Assembly (NCBI GenBank): GCA_030913685.1
Contig: CP133187.1
Coordinates: 1,575,501 to 1,639,500, forward strand
Length of the DNA stretch: 64,000 bases
Reading direction: 5' to 3'
From: Oscillospiraceae bacterium MB24-C1
GTDB lineage: Bacteria > Bacillota > Clostridia > Oscillospirales > Ruminococcaceae
The first letter of the stretch is position 1. The number at the start of each line of letters is the position of its first letter. The notes beneath the pieces were generated by a model that was not told where the DNA came from, searched no databases, and saw only the letters and a list, made by a program, of their open reading frames with translations. A program made the position numbers and the translations under genes. Below are positions 18,531 to 28,355 of this stretch, piece by piece.

Positions 18531-19829
18531 TTAATAGCCCGGCTTACCCAGCAACGCAAACATATTTTTTTTATAATCCTCAACCCCCGGCTGATTAAAT
18601 GGGTTTACATTCAAAGTATAGCCGCTGACACCACATGCGTATTCAAAGAAGTAGAGCAACCAGCCATATTCATAGGGCGTTCTTGCGTCGAGCGACATCA
18701 TAATCGAGGCAACGCCGCCTTTGTGGTGCGCCATGGCAACAGCTTGCCGTGCCTTCTCCTGAATTTCTGTCAGCGTCATGCCAGCAAGATAATTCAAGCC
18801 GTCTAAATCGCTCGCTTCACTTTGCATGGTGGCTGACGCGCTATCCTCTTTAAAGAACAGCACCGTTTCAAACAGATTGCGGCTGCCATCCTGGACGAAC
18901 TGGCCCAATGAATGCAGGTCTGTGGTATAGGTTGCCGAGGCTGGAAATAGCCCTTTGTGATCTTTTCCTTCACTTTCACCAAAGAGCTGTTTAAGCCACT
19001 CAGCCGTCATGGTTAGGCAGGGGTCCCACCCGCAAAACAGCTCAATTGCACAGCCCTGACGATATAAAATGTTTCTGGCTGCCACATACTGCAGGCAGGG
19101 GTTTTGCCAAAAGTCTGAACCATTGCAGACCTGTCTTGCATCGGCAGCACCTTCGATCAGACGACTAATGGAAATGCCCGCCACCGCCGCAGGCAGCAAC
19201 CCAACGGGCGTCAACACCGAGTATCTACCGCCTATGTTGTCGGGAATGACAAAAGTCTCAAACCCCTCTTGATCGGCCATGGTACGCAAGGCGCCATGTG
19301 CCTTATCGGTAATCGCTACTATGCGATGAGCCGCTTGCTCACCATAGCGCTTGAGCATTTCTTGCTTAATGAGGCGAAAAGCCACTGCCGACTCGGTCGT
19401 AGTGCCGGATTTTGAAATAACAATAACCGACAGCCGTTTGCCCTTACATATCCTTAACACCTCGACAATATGAGAGGCCGAAAGATCGTTGCCCAAAAAC
19501 CAAATATTGGGGGATTCGTTAGGGAGGCTGTTGTATAACGGAGAAATCAGATATTCAATGGCGGCGCGTGCCCCGAGATAGGAGCCACCGATACCCACCA
19601 CCAGCACAGCGTCACTGGTTTCACGCAGCCGCTCTGCGCAGCGAGTCAGCCGAAGTAGATCATCATCAGTGTTGATTGCCCGTGGATCCATCCAACCAAG
19701 AAAATCATTTCCAGCTCCGTTTTCTTGCCGCAGCGTCTGCTGTGCCGCTAAAATCTCGGGCGCTATTGCTTCAAAATTTTTTCGAGTCACAAAGGGCTCA
19801 ATGAAATTAAAATTAAGTTCAATCGGCAA
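18531..19829 (-). CDS. pgi: Glucose-6-phosphate isomerase
   Basis: Glycolytic enzyme converting glucose 6-phosphate to fructose 6-phosphate. 432 residues, the shorter Gram-positive form. It contains GIGGSYLGARA (about 68-78), the SKSGTTTE phosphate loop, and the C-terminal QPGVEDYKK signature. A TTG start at 19829 (MPIELNFNF) is preferred because AAGGGG lies eight bases upstream. An in-frame TTG at 19859 has no such site. Confidence 0.96.
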   Translation of the reverse strand: MPIELNFNFIEPFVTRKNFEAIAPEILAAQQTLRQENGAGNDFLGWMDPRAINTDDDLLRLTRCAERLRETSDAVLVVGIGGSYLGARAAIEYLISPLYNSLPNESPNIWFLGNDLSASHIVEVLRICKGKRLSVIVISKSGTTTESAVAFRLIKQEMLKRYGEQAAHRIVAITDKAHGALRTMADQEGFETFVIPDNIGGRYSVLTPVGLLPAAVAGISISRLIEGAADARQVCNGSDFWQNPCLQYVAARNILYRQGCAIELFCGWDPCLTMTAEWLKQLFGESEGKDHKGLFPASATYTTDLHSLGQFVQDGSRNLFETVLFFKEDSASATMQSEASDLDGLNYLAGMTLTEIQEKARQAVAMAHHKGGVASIMMSLDARTPYEYGWLLYFFEYACGVSGYTLNVNPFNQPGVEDYKKNMFALLGKPGY

Positions 19830-19899
19830 TGCTGTCACCCCTTGTTGATTTTTAAACAACCGATCATTTAAATTAACACGTCTTAGTTAATTTAAGTTT

Positions 19900-19928
19900 A
19901 TTTTACACGAAATCTCGCCCGTTTTCAA
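19900..19928 (-). promoter_or_regulatory. Probable pgi promoter
   Basis: On the minus strand TTGAAA (19923-19928), 17 bases, TAAAAT (19900-19905), about 70 bases before the pgi start. Confidence 0.5.
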
Positions 19929-20110
19929 CCGCAAATCTATTAAATTTATGATAATATTAAAAACCAGGACTATTTTTTAATTATATCCATTTGGAGGGAT
20001 TATCGTATTTTCCAGGATGTTACCCGCAGGGACTATACGAGTAGCAAATGGCACCCTCTATGTAACACCAAGCGCTAAACCGCGAAAATATTTTCTTCAG
20101 AAAGTATGTT

Positions 20111-21307
20111 TTAACGCATGCGGGTCAGCTCCGTCCAAATTAACCCGAGCGCTGAACGCAGGTCCATTTTATCGACTGGTTCGGCTGTAACCACATCATA
20201 TTCACAGATGATAACCCCGTCAAGCATCACCCGTATCGTTCCCGCATGGGTGCCCTCGGCAACAGGCGCTTCAAATTCTTCCACCATGCTCTGCTGCTGT
20301 GTCAGCGCAGTTCCGCGCCCTTTTTCGACCAGCATTTGTTTGGGCGCACAGCTTTTTAGGTTCACCTGCTGGCGCACACCCCCTCTGACCTTGAGTGGCG
20401 TAATAGGGGGTTCAGGTTCCGGCACAGGTTTCGCTTCATAATTGGCAAATCCGTATTCCAGCAGACCACGCGCCGAGCCAAAGCGCTGGTCGCTAGTGTC
20501 GGAGCCGAGCACCACTGCGATGAGCGAAAGATTATCCCGTGTGGCAGAGGCTGCCAGACAGGAACCTGCGCCATCGGTTGTGCCGGTCTTTAGTCCTGTT
20601 GCCCCCTTAAAAAAGCGCACAAGCTTGTTGGTGTTTACCAGCTGTGTCTCTCCGTTGCGCAAGCTGTCCATCCAGATGGTGGTATATTCGATAATTTTCG
20701 GGTGCTTTAAAAGCTCTGCGGACATGGCTGCAATGTCACGTGCTGTGGTTAGATGCCCGTCGGCATCTAGCCCTGTGGCGTTTTTAAAGGTGGAGTTGGT
20801 CATCCCTAGTTCCTGTGCTCGCGTATTCATCAGGTTGACAAAGGCTTCCTCACTGCCTGATACATGTTCGCCGAGCGCCACAGCAGCGTCGTTAGCACTG
20901 GCGATAGCCGTCGCTTTTAGAAGCTCGTGTACTGTCATCTGCTCACCCGGTTCAAACCAAATCTGTGTGCCACCCATCGAGCTGGCATGCGGTGAACAGG
21001 TCACGGTGTCGTCAAGGCTTATTTTGCCCGAGTCAATCGCCTCCATAACCAGCAGCATGGTCATTATTTTTGTAATAGACGCCGGTGGCATAAGGGTGTC
21101 CGGTTCCTTTTCAAACAAAATTTTACCGCTTTCTGGCTCGATTAATATCGCTGAGCGGCAAGGAATATTTGTGTTTACCAGCGCTGCCGCAGGCAGGGCC
21201 TCTTCTTCCTGTACGCCCATCGCGCCTAGTGGCAGGGCGAACAACAACATGGCAGCGCAAAGCAATACCGCCACCGCTTTCCTTTGTCTTTTTATTAGTA
21301 ATTTCAC
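20111..21307 (-). CDS. D-alanyl-D-alanine carboxypeptidase (PBP5/DacF type)
   Basis: Trims the terminal D-Ala from peptidoglycan stem peptides outside the membrane. 398 residues. A signal peptide spans about 1-30. All three catalytic motifs are intact: SITK (Ser77, Lys80), SAN (137-139) and KTG (240-242). A PBP5 C-terminal beta domain and an amphipathic tail follow. The GTG at 21307 is nine bases from GAGGTG and gives a normal signal peptide; upstream in-frame sequence is not signal-like. Compare the motif-altered homologue at 29744. Confidence 0.92.
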   Translation of the reverse strand: MKLLIKRQRKAVAVLLCAAMLLFALPLGAMGVQEEEALPAAALVNTNIPCRSAILIEPESGKILFEKEPDTLMPPASITKIMTMLLVMEAIDSGKISLDDTVTCSPHASSMGGTQIWFEPGEQMTVHELLKATAIASANDAAVALGEHVSGSEEAFVNLMNTRAQELGMTNSTFKNATGLDADGHLTTARDIAAMSAELLKHPKIIEYTTIWMDSLRNGETQLVNTNKLVRFFKGATGLKTGTTDGAGSCLAASATRDNLSLIAVVLGSDTSDQRFGSARGLLEYGFANYEAKPVPEPEPPITPLKVRGGVRQQVNLKSCAPKQMLVEKGRGTALTQQQSMVEEFEAPVAEGTHAGTIRVMLDGVIICEYDVVTAEPVDKMDLRSALGLIWTELTRMR

Positions 21308-21500
21308 CTTAAAAAGCACCTCACATCTCTTTCCGAACGGCTTATTTACGCACCTTTTGCTGTTTGGATTATATGCGTTTGAACGGGGCAAATATGCGGT
21401 GGGCCACCGCAAAGACGGCGTAAATCGCCTCTTGCCGCAAGAACAGGCAGTCGAAACAATTTCGGCCGCCTGTTTTTATTCCCAAATACGGTACAACGCC

Positions 21501-21529
21501 TTGCCTTTTGTGGTCATGTTGTATATAAT
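21501..21529 (+). promoter_or_regulatory. Sigma-A promoter of mtaB-purL
   Basis: TTGCCT (21501-21506), 17 bases, TATAAT (21524-21529), about 55 bases before mtaB. Confidence 0.6.
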
Positions 21530-21583
21530 GATTACGAATTATTTGTACGTTTTATTTGTATGTTGTGCGATTAGGAGGCCATG

Positions 21584-22867
21584 ATGCGCGCTAGATTTAT
21601 ATCGCTCGGTTGCAAGGTCAATCAGTATGAAACACAGGCGCTTGAAGGACTTTTTGCGCAGCACGGTTTTTTTACTGAAACTGATGGAAAAGCCGATTTG
21701 GTAGTTATCAACTCCTGCACTGTGACATCATTGGCTGACCGTAAGACCCGCCAGATCGTCAGAAAGTTGCGGCGCGAGCTACCTGATGCCGTTTTAGTGC
21801 TGACCGGCTGCATGCCACAGACCTCGCCCGAAGACGCCGCCGCACTTGACGAGGCCGACATCATCACCGGTACCAAAGATCGCAGCCAGCTGGTGGCACT
21901 AGTGCTCGACTATTTTAAAACCCGCCGGCGAAAAGTGGAGATTGCACCATATGCGCCGGACGAGCTATTCGAACCTTTGAGCGCTGAAAAATTCGATGAC
22001 AGTTTTCAGCGTGCCTACCTTAAAATTCAGGACGGCTGCGATCGCTTCTGTGCCTATTGTATTATCCCATATGCCCGGGGTGGCATACGCTCCCGCTCGC
22101 TGGAGCAGATTACAGCTGAAACGCAAAAACTAGCAGATGCGGGCTACCATGAGATCGTACTCACCGGCATTAATATTTCGCGCTACGGGTCCGATTTTGG
22201 CGCTTCGCTGCCCGAGGCTGTCCAAGCCGCCGCCTCGGCGCACGGCAATTTCAGACTGCGCTTAGGTTCGGTCGAACCCGACCTGCTAACCGAAGCGGAC
22301 TGGCAGTTGCTATCAAAAATCCCCGCGCTCTGCCCACACTTTCATATTCCGCTGCAATCGGGCTGCGATGCCACACTGCGTCGCATGGACCGACACTATT
22401 CCGCCGATGACTTTATCGCAACCGTCGGTAAAATCCGGCAGCTGTTTCCAAATCCGTCGATCACCACCGACATTATCGTCGGCTTCCCCGGTGAGACTGA
22501 CGAAGAATTTGAACAAACCTGCCGAACCGTCGAGCGCATTGGCCTTTTGCGCGCGCACATATTTGAATACTCCCCTCGAATCGGTACACCTGCAGCGGCG
22601 ATGGAAAATCAGATTCCGCCGCCGGTTAAAAAGCAGCGAGCCAGAAAACTGGCTGATCTATGCACATTAAGCGGCGCGAACTTTGCTAGCGCCCAGATTG
22701 GGCGCAGAGCACGTGTGCTGTTGGAAGCGACCGGAGGCGGCTATAGCGACAACTATTTATATGTGAATGTTCCTGACCGAACCGGGGTTTTCGTTGGCGA
22801 TTTTATAAACGTTTTGCTCACTGCGTCGGACGGCGCGGCCTGCACTGGCGTTTTAACATGTGATTAG
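21584..22867 (+). CDS. mtaB: tRNA t6A37 methylthiotransferase MtaB
   Basis: Radical SAM enzyme that adds a methylthio group to threonylcarbamoyladenosine 37 of tRNA. 427 residues. The N-terminal domain opens with ISLGCKVNQYETQ, diagnostic of the MtaB branch. CDRFCAYC carries the radical SAM cluster. A TRAM-like end follows. Two adjacent ATGs exist; the second (21584) is better spaced from AGGAGG. It precedes purL by 15 bases and probably shares the transcript. Confidence 0.94.
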   Translation: MRARFISLGCKVNQYETQALEGLFAQHGFFTETDGKADLVVINSCTVTSLADRKTRQIVRKLRRELPDAVLVLTGCMPQTSPEDAAALDEADIITGTKDRSQLVALVLDYFKTRRRKVEIAPYAPDELFEPLSAEKFDDSFQRAYLKIQDGCDRFCAYCIIPYARGGIRSRSLEQITAETQKLADAGYHEIVLTGINISRYGSDFGASLPEAVQAAASAHGNFRLRLGSVEPDLLTEADWQLLSKIPALCPHFHIPLQSGCDATLRRMDRHYSADDFIATVGKIRQLFPNPSITTDIIVGFPGETDEEFEQTCRTVERIGLLRAHIFEYSPRIGTPAAAMENQIPPPVKKQRARKLADLCTLSGANFASAQIGRRARVLLEATGGGYSDNYLYVNVPDRTGVFVGDFINVLLTASDGAACTGVLTCD

Positions 22868-22882
22868 ATAGGAGTGGACATT

Positions 22883-25800
22883 ATGGCAGTATTTCGGGTA
22901 TTCATCGAGAAAAAGCAACCCTTTGCCGTAGAAGCACAGGGAGTACTGAGCGATTTGCATGCCGCGCTGGGCTTGGAGAGCCTTAAAGCCGTTCGCATCT
23001 TAAACCGCTACGACGCAGAGCATATCTCCCCGGAGGATTTTGCCGCCGCCAGAATGACGGTATTTGGCGAACCTCAGGTCGATATTGCACACGATACGCT
23101 CCCTGCCGCAGCAGGATGCGTGTTCGCCGTCGAATACCTGCCGGGGCAGTATGATCAGCGTGCCGATTCCGCCGCGCAGTGCATCCAGCTTCACACCCAA
23201 AAGGAGCGCCCCCTCATCCGCTGTGCCCGTGTGTTTATCTTGGAGGGAAACCTCTCTGAAGAAGAGTTTGCAGCTATCAAACAGTATCTCATCAACCCAG
23301 TAGAAAGCCGCGAGGCGTCGCTGGCGAAGCCCGACACGCTGGAGACCGACTACCCAACCCCACCGGACGTTACGATACTCACCGGCTTTTGCCGCGCATC
23401 CAATGAGGAGCTGGCTCAGATGGTCGCACAATACGGCCTTGCAATGGAATTGGATGACCTGCAGTGCTGCCGCGATTATTTCATTAGCGAAAAGCGAGAC
23501 CCCACTTTTACTGAGTTGAAGCTCATTGATACCTATTGGTCGGATCATTGCCGCCACACCACTTTTTCAACCCAGTTCGACCATATTTCTTTTGAGTCGG
23601 ATGTTGTTAAAAACGCTTTTAAGCGTTACCTTGACCTGCGCGTCAGCCTAGGGCGCGCCGATCGCCCCATCACACTGATGGATTTGGCTACCATTGGCGC
23701 AAAGGCTTTAAAAAAACGAGGCCTACTCCCCGACCTCGACGAGTCGGAGGAGATCAACGCCTGCTCGGTCAAGATCAAGGTGGATGTCGACGGTCAGGAC
23801 GAAGACTGGCTCTTAATGTTTAAAAACGAGACCCACAATCACCCGACCGAAATTGAGCCGTTCGGCGGCGCGGCCACCTGTCTGGGCGGCGCAATTCGCG
23901 ACCCGCTCTCGGGCAGGAGCTATGTCTATCAGGCTATGCGTGTTACGGGTGCCGCAAACCCGCTCAAACCGATTTCTGAGACAATGCCAGGCAAGTTGCC
24001 GCAGCGCAAAATCGTCACGCAGGCGGCGGCGGGCTACTCCTCTTATGGCAACCAGATTGGCCTTGCGACCGGTTTGGTTCACGAGATATATCACCCGGGC
24101 TACGTGGCAAAACGCATGGAGGTCGGCGCAGTCATCGCGGCCGCCCCGGCACAAAATGTGGTGCGATCCAGACCTGAGCCCGGCGACATTGTATTGCTGC
24201 TCGGCGGAAAAACGGGACGTGACGGCTGCGGCGGTGCAACAGGCTCTTCCAAAGCGCATTCGTCCGAAAGTCTCCTGACTTGCGGTGCCGAGGTGCAAAA
24301 GGGCAACGCCCCCGAAGAGCGTAAGCTCCAGCGCCTATTCCGAAACCCTGAAGCATCCAGAATGATCAAGCGTTGCAACGACTTTGGCGCGGGCGGTGTG
24401 TCTGTCGCCATCGGCGAATTGGCTGACAGTTTGGACATTGATCTTGATGCTGTACCAAAGAAATACGAGGGTCTGGATGGCACCGAGCTTGCCATTAGCG
24501 AATCGCAGGAGCGCATGGCCGTCGTACTCGACGCTAAAGATGTTGAACGCTTTTTAGAAATTGCCAAAACCGAAAATCTAAGCGGCGTGCCAGTAGCCAA
24601 GGTGACCGACACCGGCCGTATGACTATGACCTGGCGCGGAAAGACCATTGTCGATCTCTCCCGCGCGTTTTTGAACACCAACGGCGCGCAAAAACATGTC
24701 TGCGCCCGCGTGGCCGCCCCCGCTGCCGAAGTTGCTGCGGCGGAATATCTTTCGTTCACCGAACGGCTGCGCCGCATGGCAGTCGATTTAAACGTCTGCT
24801 CACAGAAGGGTCTGACTGAGCGCTTTGACGCCTCCATTGGTGCCGGCACCGTGCTTTTCCCCTTCGGTGGAAAATATCAAGAAACGCCCATTCAAGCGAT
24901 GGCCGCGAAAATTCCGGTACTACACGGCGAAACAGACACCGCATCACTGATGGCCTACGCTTTTGACCCCTATATCTCGAAGCGCAACCCCTATGCTGGC
25001 GCGGTCACGGCCGTGTGCGAGTCGATCGCGAAGGTGGTCGCTGCCGGAGGCTCGAGAAAGCACTGCTGGCTTTCGTTCCAAGAGTATTTCGAGCGGCTGC
25101 GCCACGACGATATCCGCTGGGGCAAGCCGTTGTCCGCATTGCTCGGCGCACTGGACGCCCAGATGGCGCTGGAATGCGGTGCAATCGGTGGTAAGGACTC
25201 GATGTCCGGCAGCTTTGAGCATATTGATGTTCCGCCAACACTTATCTCTTTTGCCGTTTCGGTCTCAAAAGCTTCGCGCATTATCTCTCCGGAGTTTAAA
25301 AAGGCAGGTTCTAAAATTGGCTTGTTGCTGCCCGCGGTAGATAGCCACGGCGTGCCCGATTTGAACAGCATTCGTCAGATGCTCGATGGGCTTGAAGCGC
25401 TGATTGCTGCTGGCAAGGTACGTGCGGCATGGGTCTGCAGCATGGGCGGCGTTGCGGAGGGCCTTTTCAAAATGGCGCTGGGTAATCGAATCGGCGTCAA
25501 GCTCTGCGACGGTTTTTCGGACGATTTTTGGTTTAATCGCCAGACTTCAGCCATTATTATCGAGTGCGACGAAATTCCGGCCGGAGCCGTTAAAATCGGT
25601 GAGACCACCGCTGCGTTCTCGCTCTCTTGCAGCCATGGCAACATTGATTTGAACGAGATTTTCGCCAACTATTCCGAAAAGCTTGAGCCGGTATACCCCT
25701 ATCGCCTACCCACGCCGAAAATCACATTGAACACCTATGCAGCCAAACCTGCCGACACGCGCACTGCACCCGCCATCAAAGTGGCAAGACCGCGCGTGCT

Positions 25801-26587
25801 GCTACCGGTTTTTGCGGGTACCAACTGTGAATATGATACCGCACGCGCCTTTGAGCGCGCAGGCGCCGTCACCGAAACCTTTATTGTACAGAATCTCTCG
25901 GCTGCAGACATTGAATATTCTGCCAAGGAGTTTGAACGCCTGATTCGGGAATGCAATATTCTCGCTGTGCCCGGCGGCTTCTCGGGGGGAGATGAACCGG
26001 ACGGTTCAGGTAAGTTTATCACGGCCTTTTTCAGAAATCCGCGCATCGGAGAGGCAGTCACTGATCTTCTTTCTAATCGCGACGGCCTGATGATCGGTAT
26101 TTGCAACGGTTTCCAAGCGCTTGTCAAGTTAGGGCTTGTACCCTTCGGCAAAATCATTGAGCCGGATGAAAACGCGCCCACCCTCACCTTTAACCGCATC
26201 GGACGCCATCAGTCCAAGTTGGTCACCACCCGCGTCTGTTCAAACCGCTCTCCCTGGATGATGTATAACGCCGTCGGCGATCTGCATACCATTCCGGTCT
26301 CACATGGAGAAGGGCGTTTTGTCGCCACACCAGAGCTGATTGCTCAGTTGGCTGAAAACGGACAGATCGCTACTCAATATGTCGACCTTTCTGGCGCACC
26401 GACGTTGGACACCGAGTATAACCCCAACTTCTCAGAGTGCGCTATCGAGGGCATTACCTCTCCGGACGGTAGAATTTTTGCCAAAATGGGCCATTCCGAA
26501 CGCATGGGCGAGAATATCCATAAAAATGTGCCCGGTGCAAAAGATCAGAAGCTCTTTTTGGGTGCTGTGCATTACTTTACAAAATAA
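22883..26587 (+). CDS. purL: Phosphoribosylformylglycinamidine synthase, single-chain
   Basis: Fourth step of purine synthesis, FGAR + Gln + ATP to FGAM. At 1234 residues it combines synthetase and glutaminase in one chain, the large form found in Clostridia rather than the PurS/PurQ/PurL set of Bacillus. The ATP region has FKNETHNHPTEIEPFGGAAT. The C-terminal glutaminase has PVFAGTNCE, the nucleophile Cys in GICNGFQ, and SHGEGRF. The ATG at 22883 follows TAGGAG; an in-frame GTG at 22874 overlaps that site. No other pur gene is adjacent. Confidence 0.97.
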   Translation: MAVFRVFIEKKQPFAVEAQGVLSDLHAALGLESLKAVRILNRYDAEHISPEDFAAARMTVFGEPQVDIAHDTLPAAAGCVFAVEYLPGQYDQRADSAAQCIQLHTQKERPLIRCARVFILEGNLSEEEFAAIKQYLINPVESREASLAKPDTLETDYPTPPDVTILTGFCRASNEELAQMVAQYGLAMELDDLQCCRDYFISEKRDPTFTELKLIDTYWSDHCRHTTFSTQFDHISFESDVVKNAFKRYLDLRVSLGRADRPITLMDLATIGAKALKKRGLLPDLDESEEINACSVKIKVDVDGQDEDWLLMFKNETHNHPTEIEPFGGAATCLGGAIRDPLSGRSYVYQAMRVTGAANPLKPISETMPGKLPQRKIVTQAAAGYSSYGNQIGLATGLVHEIYHPGYVAKRMEVGAVIAAAPAQNVVRSRPEPGDIVLLLGGKTGRDGCGGATGSSKAHSSESLLTCGAEVQKGNAPEERKLQRLFRNPEASRMIKRCNDFGAGGVSVAIGELADSLDIDLDAVPKKYEGLDGTELAISESQERMAVVLDAKDVERFLEIAKTENLSGVPVAKVTDTGRMTMTWRGKTIVDLSRAFLNTNGAQKHVCARVAAPAAEVAAAEYLSFTERLRRMAVDLNVCSQKGLTERFDASIGAGTVLFPFGGKYQETPIQAMAAKIPVLHGETDTASLMAYAFDPYISKRNPYAGAVTAVCESIAKVVAAGGSRKHCWLSFQEYFERLRHDDIRWGKPLSALLGALDAQMALECGAIGGKDSMSGSFEHIDVPPTLISFAVSVSKASRIISPEFKKAGSKIGLLLPAVDSHGVPDLNSIRQMLDGLEALIAAGKVRAAWVCSMGGVAEGLFKMALGNRIGVKLCDGFSDDFWFNRQTSAIIIECDEIPAGAVKIGETTAAFSLSCSHGNIDLNEIFANYSEKLEPVYPYRLPTPKITLNTYAAKPADTRTAPAIKVARPRVLLPVFAGTNCEYDTARAFERAGAVTETFIVQNLSAADIEYSAKEFERLIRECNILAVPGGFSGGDEPDGSGKFITAFFRNPRIGEAVTDLLSNRDGLMIGICNGFQALVKLGLVPFGKIIEPDENAPTLTFNRIGRHQSKLVTTRVCSNRSPWMMYNAVGDLHTIPVSHGEGRFVATPELIAQLAENGQIATQYVDLSGAPTLDTEYNPNFSECAIEGITSPDGRIFAKMGHSERMGENIHKNVPGAKDQKLFLGAVHYFTK

Positions 26588-26607
26588 TTTCTTAATACAT
26601 GCCTTGA

Positions 26608-26635
26608 GCCGCAGGATGGTATACCATCCTGCGGC
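26608..26635 (+). terminator. Terminator after purL
   Basis: Perfect 12-pair stem GCCGCAGGATGG/CCATCCTGCGGC with a TATA loop, 20 bases past the stop codon. The following T-run is weak (TACATTTCTT). Confidence 0.55.
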
Positions 26636-26681
26636 TACATTTCTTAATATTATACTTAAATAATTCGATGATTTTTTGTTA

Positions 26682-26712
26682 TTGTTAAAATTATTTTAAA
26701 ATATGATATAAT
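26682..26712 (+). promoter_or_regulatory. Promoter of the GYF_2 gene, extended -10
   Basis: TATAAT (26707-26712) with TG one base upstream (extended -10), and a TTGTTA-like -35 at 26682 with a long 19-base spacer. Confidence 0.45.
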
Positions 26713-26759
26713 TGGAAAAACACTTAAAATACATCGTTGTGTAGAAATGGAGTCCGACT

Positions 26760-27162
26760 ATGTGGAGATGTACCTGCGGATATCAAAATTCAGATATCGG
26801 AAACTTCTGCGTTGCCTGCGGTACCCCTAAAACTGCGGCGATTTCAGCTCAGCTTGCAGATGATGTCGCTTGGTTTTACTACAAAGGCAACCATCGCTTT
26901 GGGCCCGCTTCTTCAAATGAGATTGTCGGATTACTGCAATCGGGTGAGCTTAACCGAAACACAATGGTTTGGAAAGCGGGAATGAACGACTGGGTTCCGT
27001 TACACCAGACGGCGCTAGACAAAAAACCGTTTGGGCGCTTGGATTTGGACTGTTTTCTTACTGACGCCGGTCTATCTTTTTATTAGATCCAGCGAAGTTG
27101 GGGGAAGATATGGTTATGCCATCGCCTGGTGCATTGTGTATGTCTTCTCTATTTTTATTTAA
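26760..27162 (+). pseudogene. GYF_2-domain membrane protein, frameshifted
   Basis: The open frame from ATG 26760 gives a zinc ribbon (two CxxC pairs within residues 4-20), then a GYF_2 domain (WFYYKGNHRFGPAS to KAGMNDWVPL) and stops at 27086. One base after a run of six A (27021-27026), another frame continues as WIWTVFLLTPVYLF and RYGYAIAW and stops naturally at 27160-27162. Removing one A joins them into a 133-residue protein with one or two membrane segments. So this is either a recent frameshift, a sequencing error in a homopolymer, or slippage. Function unknown; it has its own promoter. Confidence 0.6.
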
Positions 27163-27204
27163 GCTGCTACCTTTTGAAAGCTAGAAATTGTCTGAAAAAC
27201 ACTG

Positions 27205-27617
27205 ATATGGAAAGCCGGCATGGCCGACTGGGTCCCCTTAAATCATACCGCGCTCAACACGTGGCAACCGACGTCGTGCCACCTATTCCGCCGAAGGCAG
27301 TCAAAGTACAATATGCGTGGGCACTGGCGCCGGTTCCTTTCTTATGGTCCCTTCCTACCCCGTATCAATATAACAGGCTTATGCGTGACGCTAATTTTAA
27401 ATTTAGCAATAAATTGTATTCTTAGTATCGAATATTGAAGAATTTAAAAGACAGGAAATGACCCCGGGAACTGGATATGGATTGGATTTGCCCTTGTTCC
27501 TGTTTATCTGTTTGTGCGAGCATCAAAAGTCAACCGAAAATATGGCTATCCATCACCGAAATTATACTTCTTTTCCTCAGTATCTTTATTGCTGCTGATT
27601 CGGCGCTTTAACAGGGT
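27205..27617 (+). pseudogene. Degraded second copy of the GYF_2-domain membrane protein
   Basis: Homology to the preceding gene recurs in broken pieces: IWKAGMADWVPL (from 27205), then in another frame PPIPPKAVKVQYAWALAP, then a membrane-like NLAINCILS, then NIEEFKR, then NWIWIGFALVPVYLFVRASK and KYGYP. At least four frame changes occur and the N-terminal zinc ribbon is missing. The last block matches the tail of the first copy (WIWTVFLLTPVYLFIRSS). The pieces look like one ancestral membrane protein that has decayed after tandem duplication. Confidence 0.6.
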
Positions 27618-27620
27618 TAC

Positions 27621-27652
27621 AAAAAAACACCGGGACGCACCCGGTGTTTTTT
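27621..27652. terminator. Bidirectional terminator
   Basis: Stem ACACCGGG/CCCGGTGT flanked by seven A and six T. It can end the minus-strand metallophosphoesterase gene and transcripts from the left. Confidence 0.7.
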
Positions 27653-27660
27653 GCTATACT

Positions 27661-28335
27661 TCACTTTTTAGGCTCAAATTTGAGTATCTTTTCAAATACC
27701 GCTGTCATGCGGGGTGAAATGGCTCTGTCCACATGATCCATACCGAAATACCAGTGCTTGTAGTTGACGGTTTTCGCAACATCCGACAGAAAAACCCCCA
27801 GCGCGTTAATCGTCTGCCGCTGCGTATCAATGAGCCCCAGCTCAAGGCGCGGGTTGTGGTGGGTTATGATAATATCCACACCGCTTTTCACCTTTTCAAC
27901 CGTGCGTCGAGCCGCTTCTATCTCGGAGGCCATGGGGAGCTCGCCACGCCACCAGTTGACGCCCTCTTCACGTTCGTCGGCATCACTGCTTTCGCCACCA
28001 CCCATCCCAAAAACGGTAACGCCGTCAATTGTGAACAGTTCACCGCGCTGCATCCAAAACACGTTTTTGGCAATGCGGCGCACCTTTCCGCCGCAAAACT
28101 CCTCCAACGGATAGTCGGAAAGCAAATCAAGATTATCGTGTGTACCTTCAACAAACAGAATGTTGCAATCCAATTTCTCGAGCTTTCTCAACCGCTTTTT
28201 TTCCTGCTCCGAATTGTCCCAAACAAAACCAAAATCGCCGCACACCAAAATATGATGCCGGTATTTGGGGAAGATAGCCTTGAACTGCTTGAAGCGGGTG
28301 ATGTCTCCGTGGGTGTCTCCCGTGATATAAATCAT
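27661..28335 (-). CDS. Metallophosphoesterase
   Basis: Calcineurin-like phosphoesterase of 224 residues, probably cytoplasmic. The metal-ligand motifs appear in order: GDTHGD (6-11), GDFG (33-36), GTHDN (in place of GNHD, near 64-68), and HHNP (near 162). The substrate is not known. It lies 20 bases after the metY stop and may be co-transcribed with it. Confidence 0.88.
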   Translation of the reverse strand: MIYITGDTHGDITRFKQFKAIFPKYRHHILVCGDFGFVWDNSEQEKKRLRKLEKLDCNILFVEGTHDNLDLLSDYPLEEFCGGKVRRIAKNVFWMQRGELFTIDGVTVFGMGGGESSDADEREEGVNWWRGELPMASEIEAARRTVEKVKSGVDIIITHHNPRLELGLIDTQRQTINALGVFLSDVAKTVNYKHWYFGMDHVDRAISPRMTAVFEKILKFEPKK

Positions 28336-28355
28336 GTCTGTTCACACCTGTGTCA

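Noticed and set aside
27021-27026. Programmed -1 frameshift at the A6 run in the GYF_2 gene
   Set aside because: The tail frame is +1 relative to the head, so a -1 slip at A-AAA-AAC would not join the parts.
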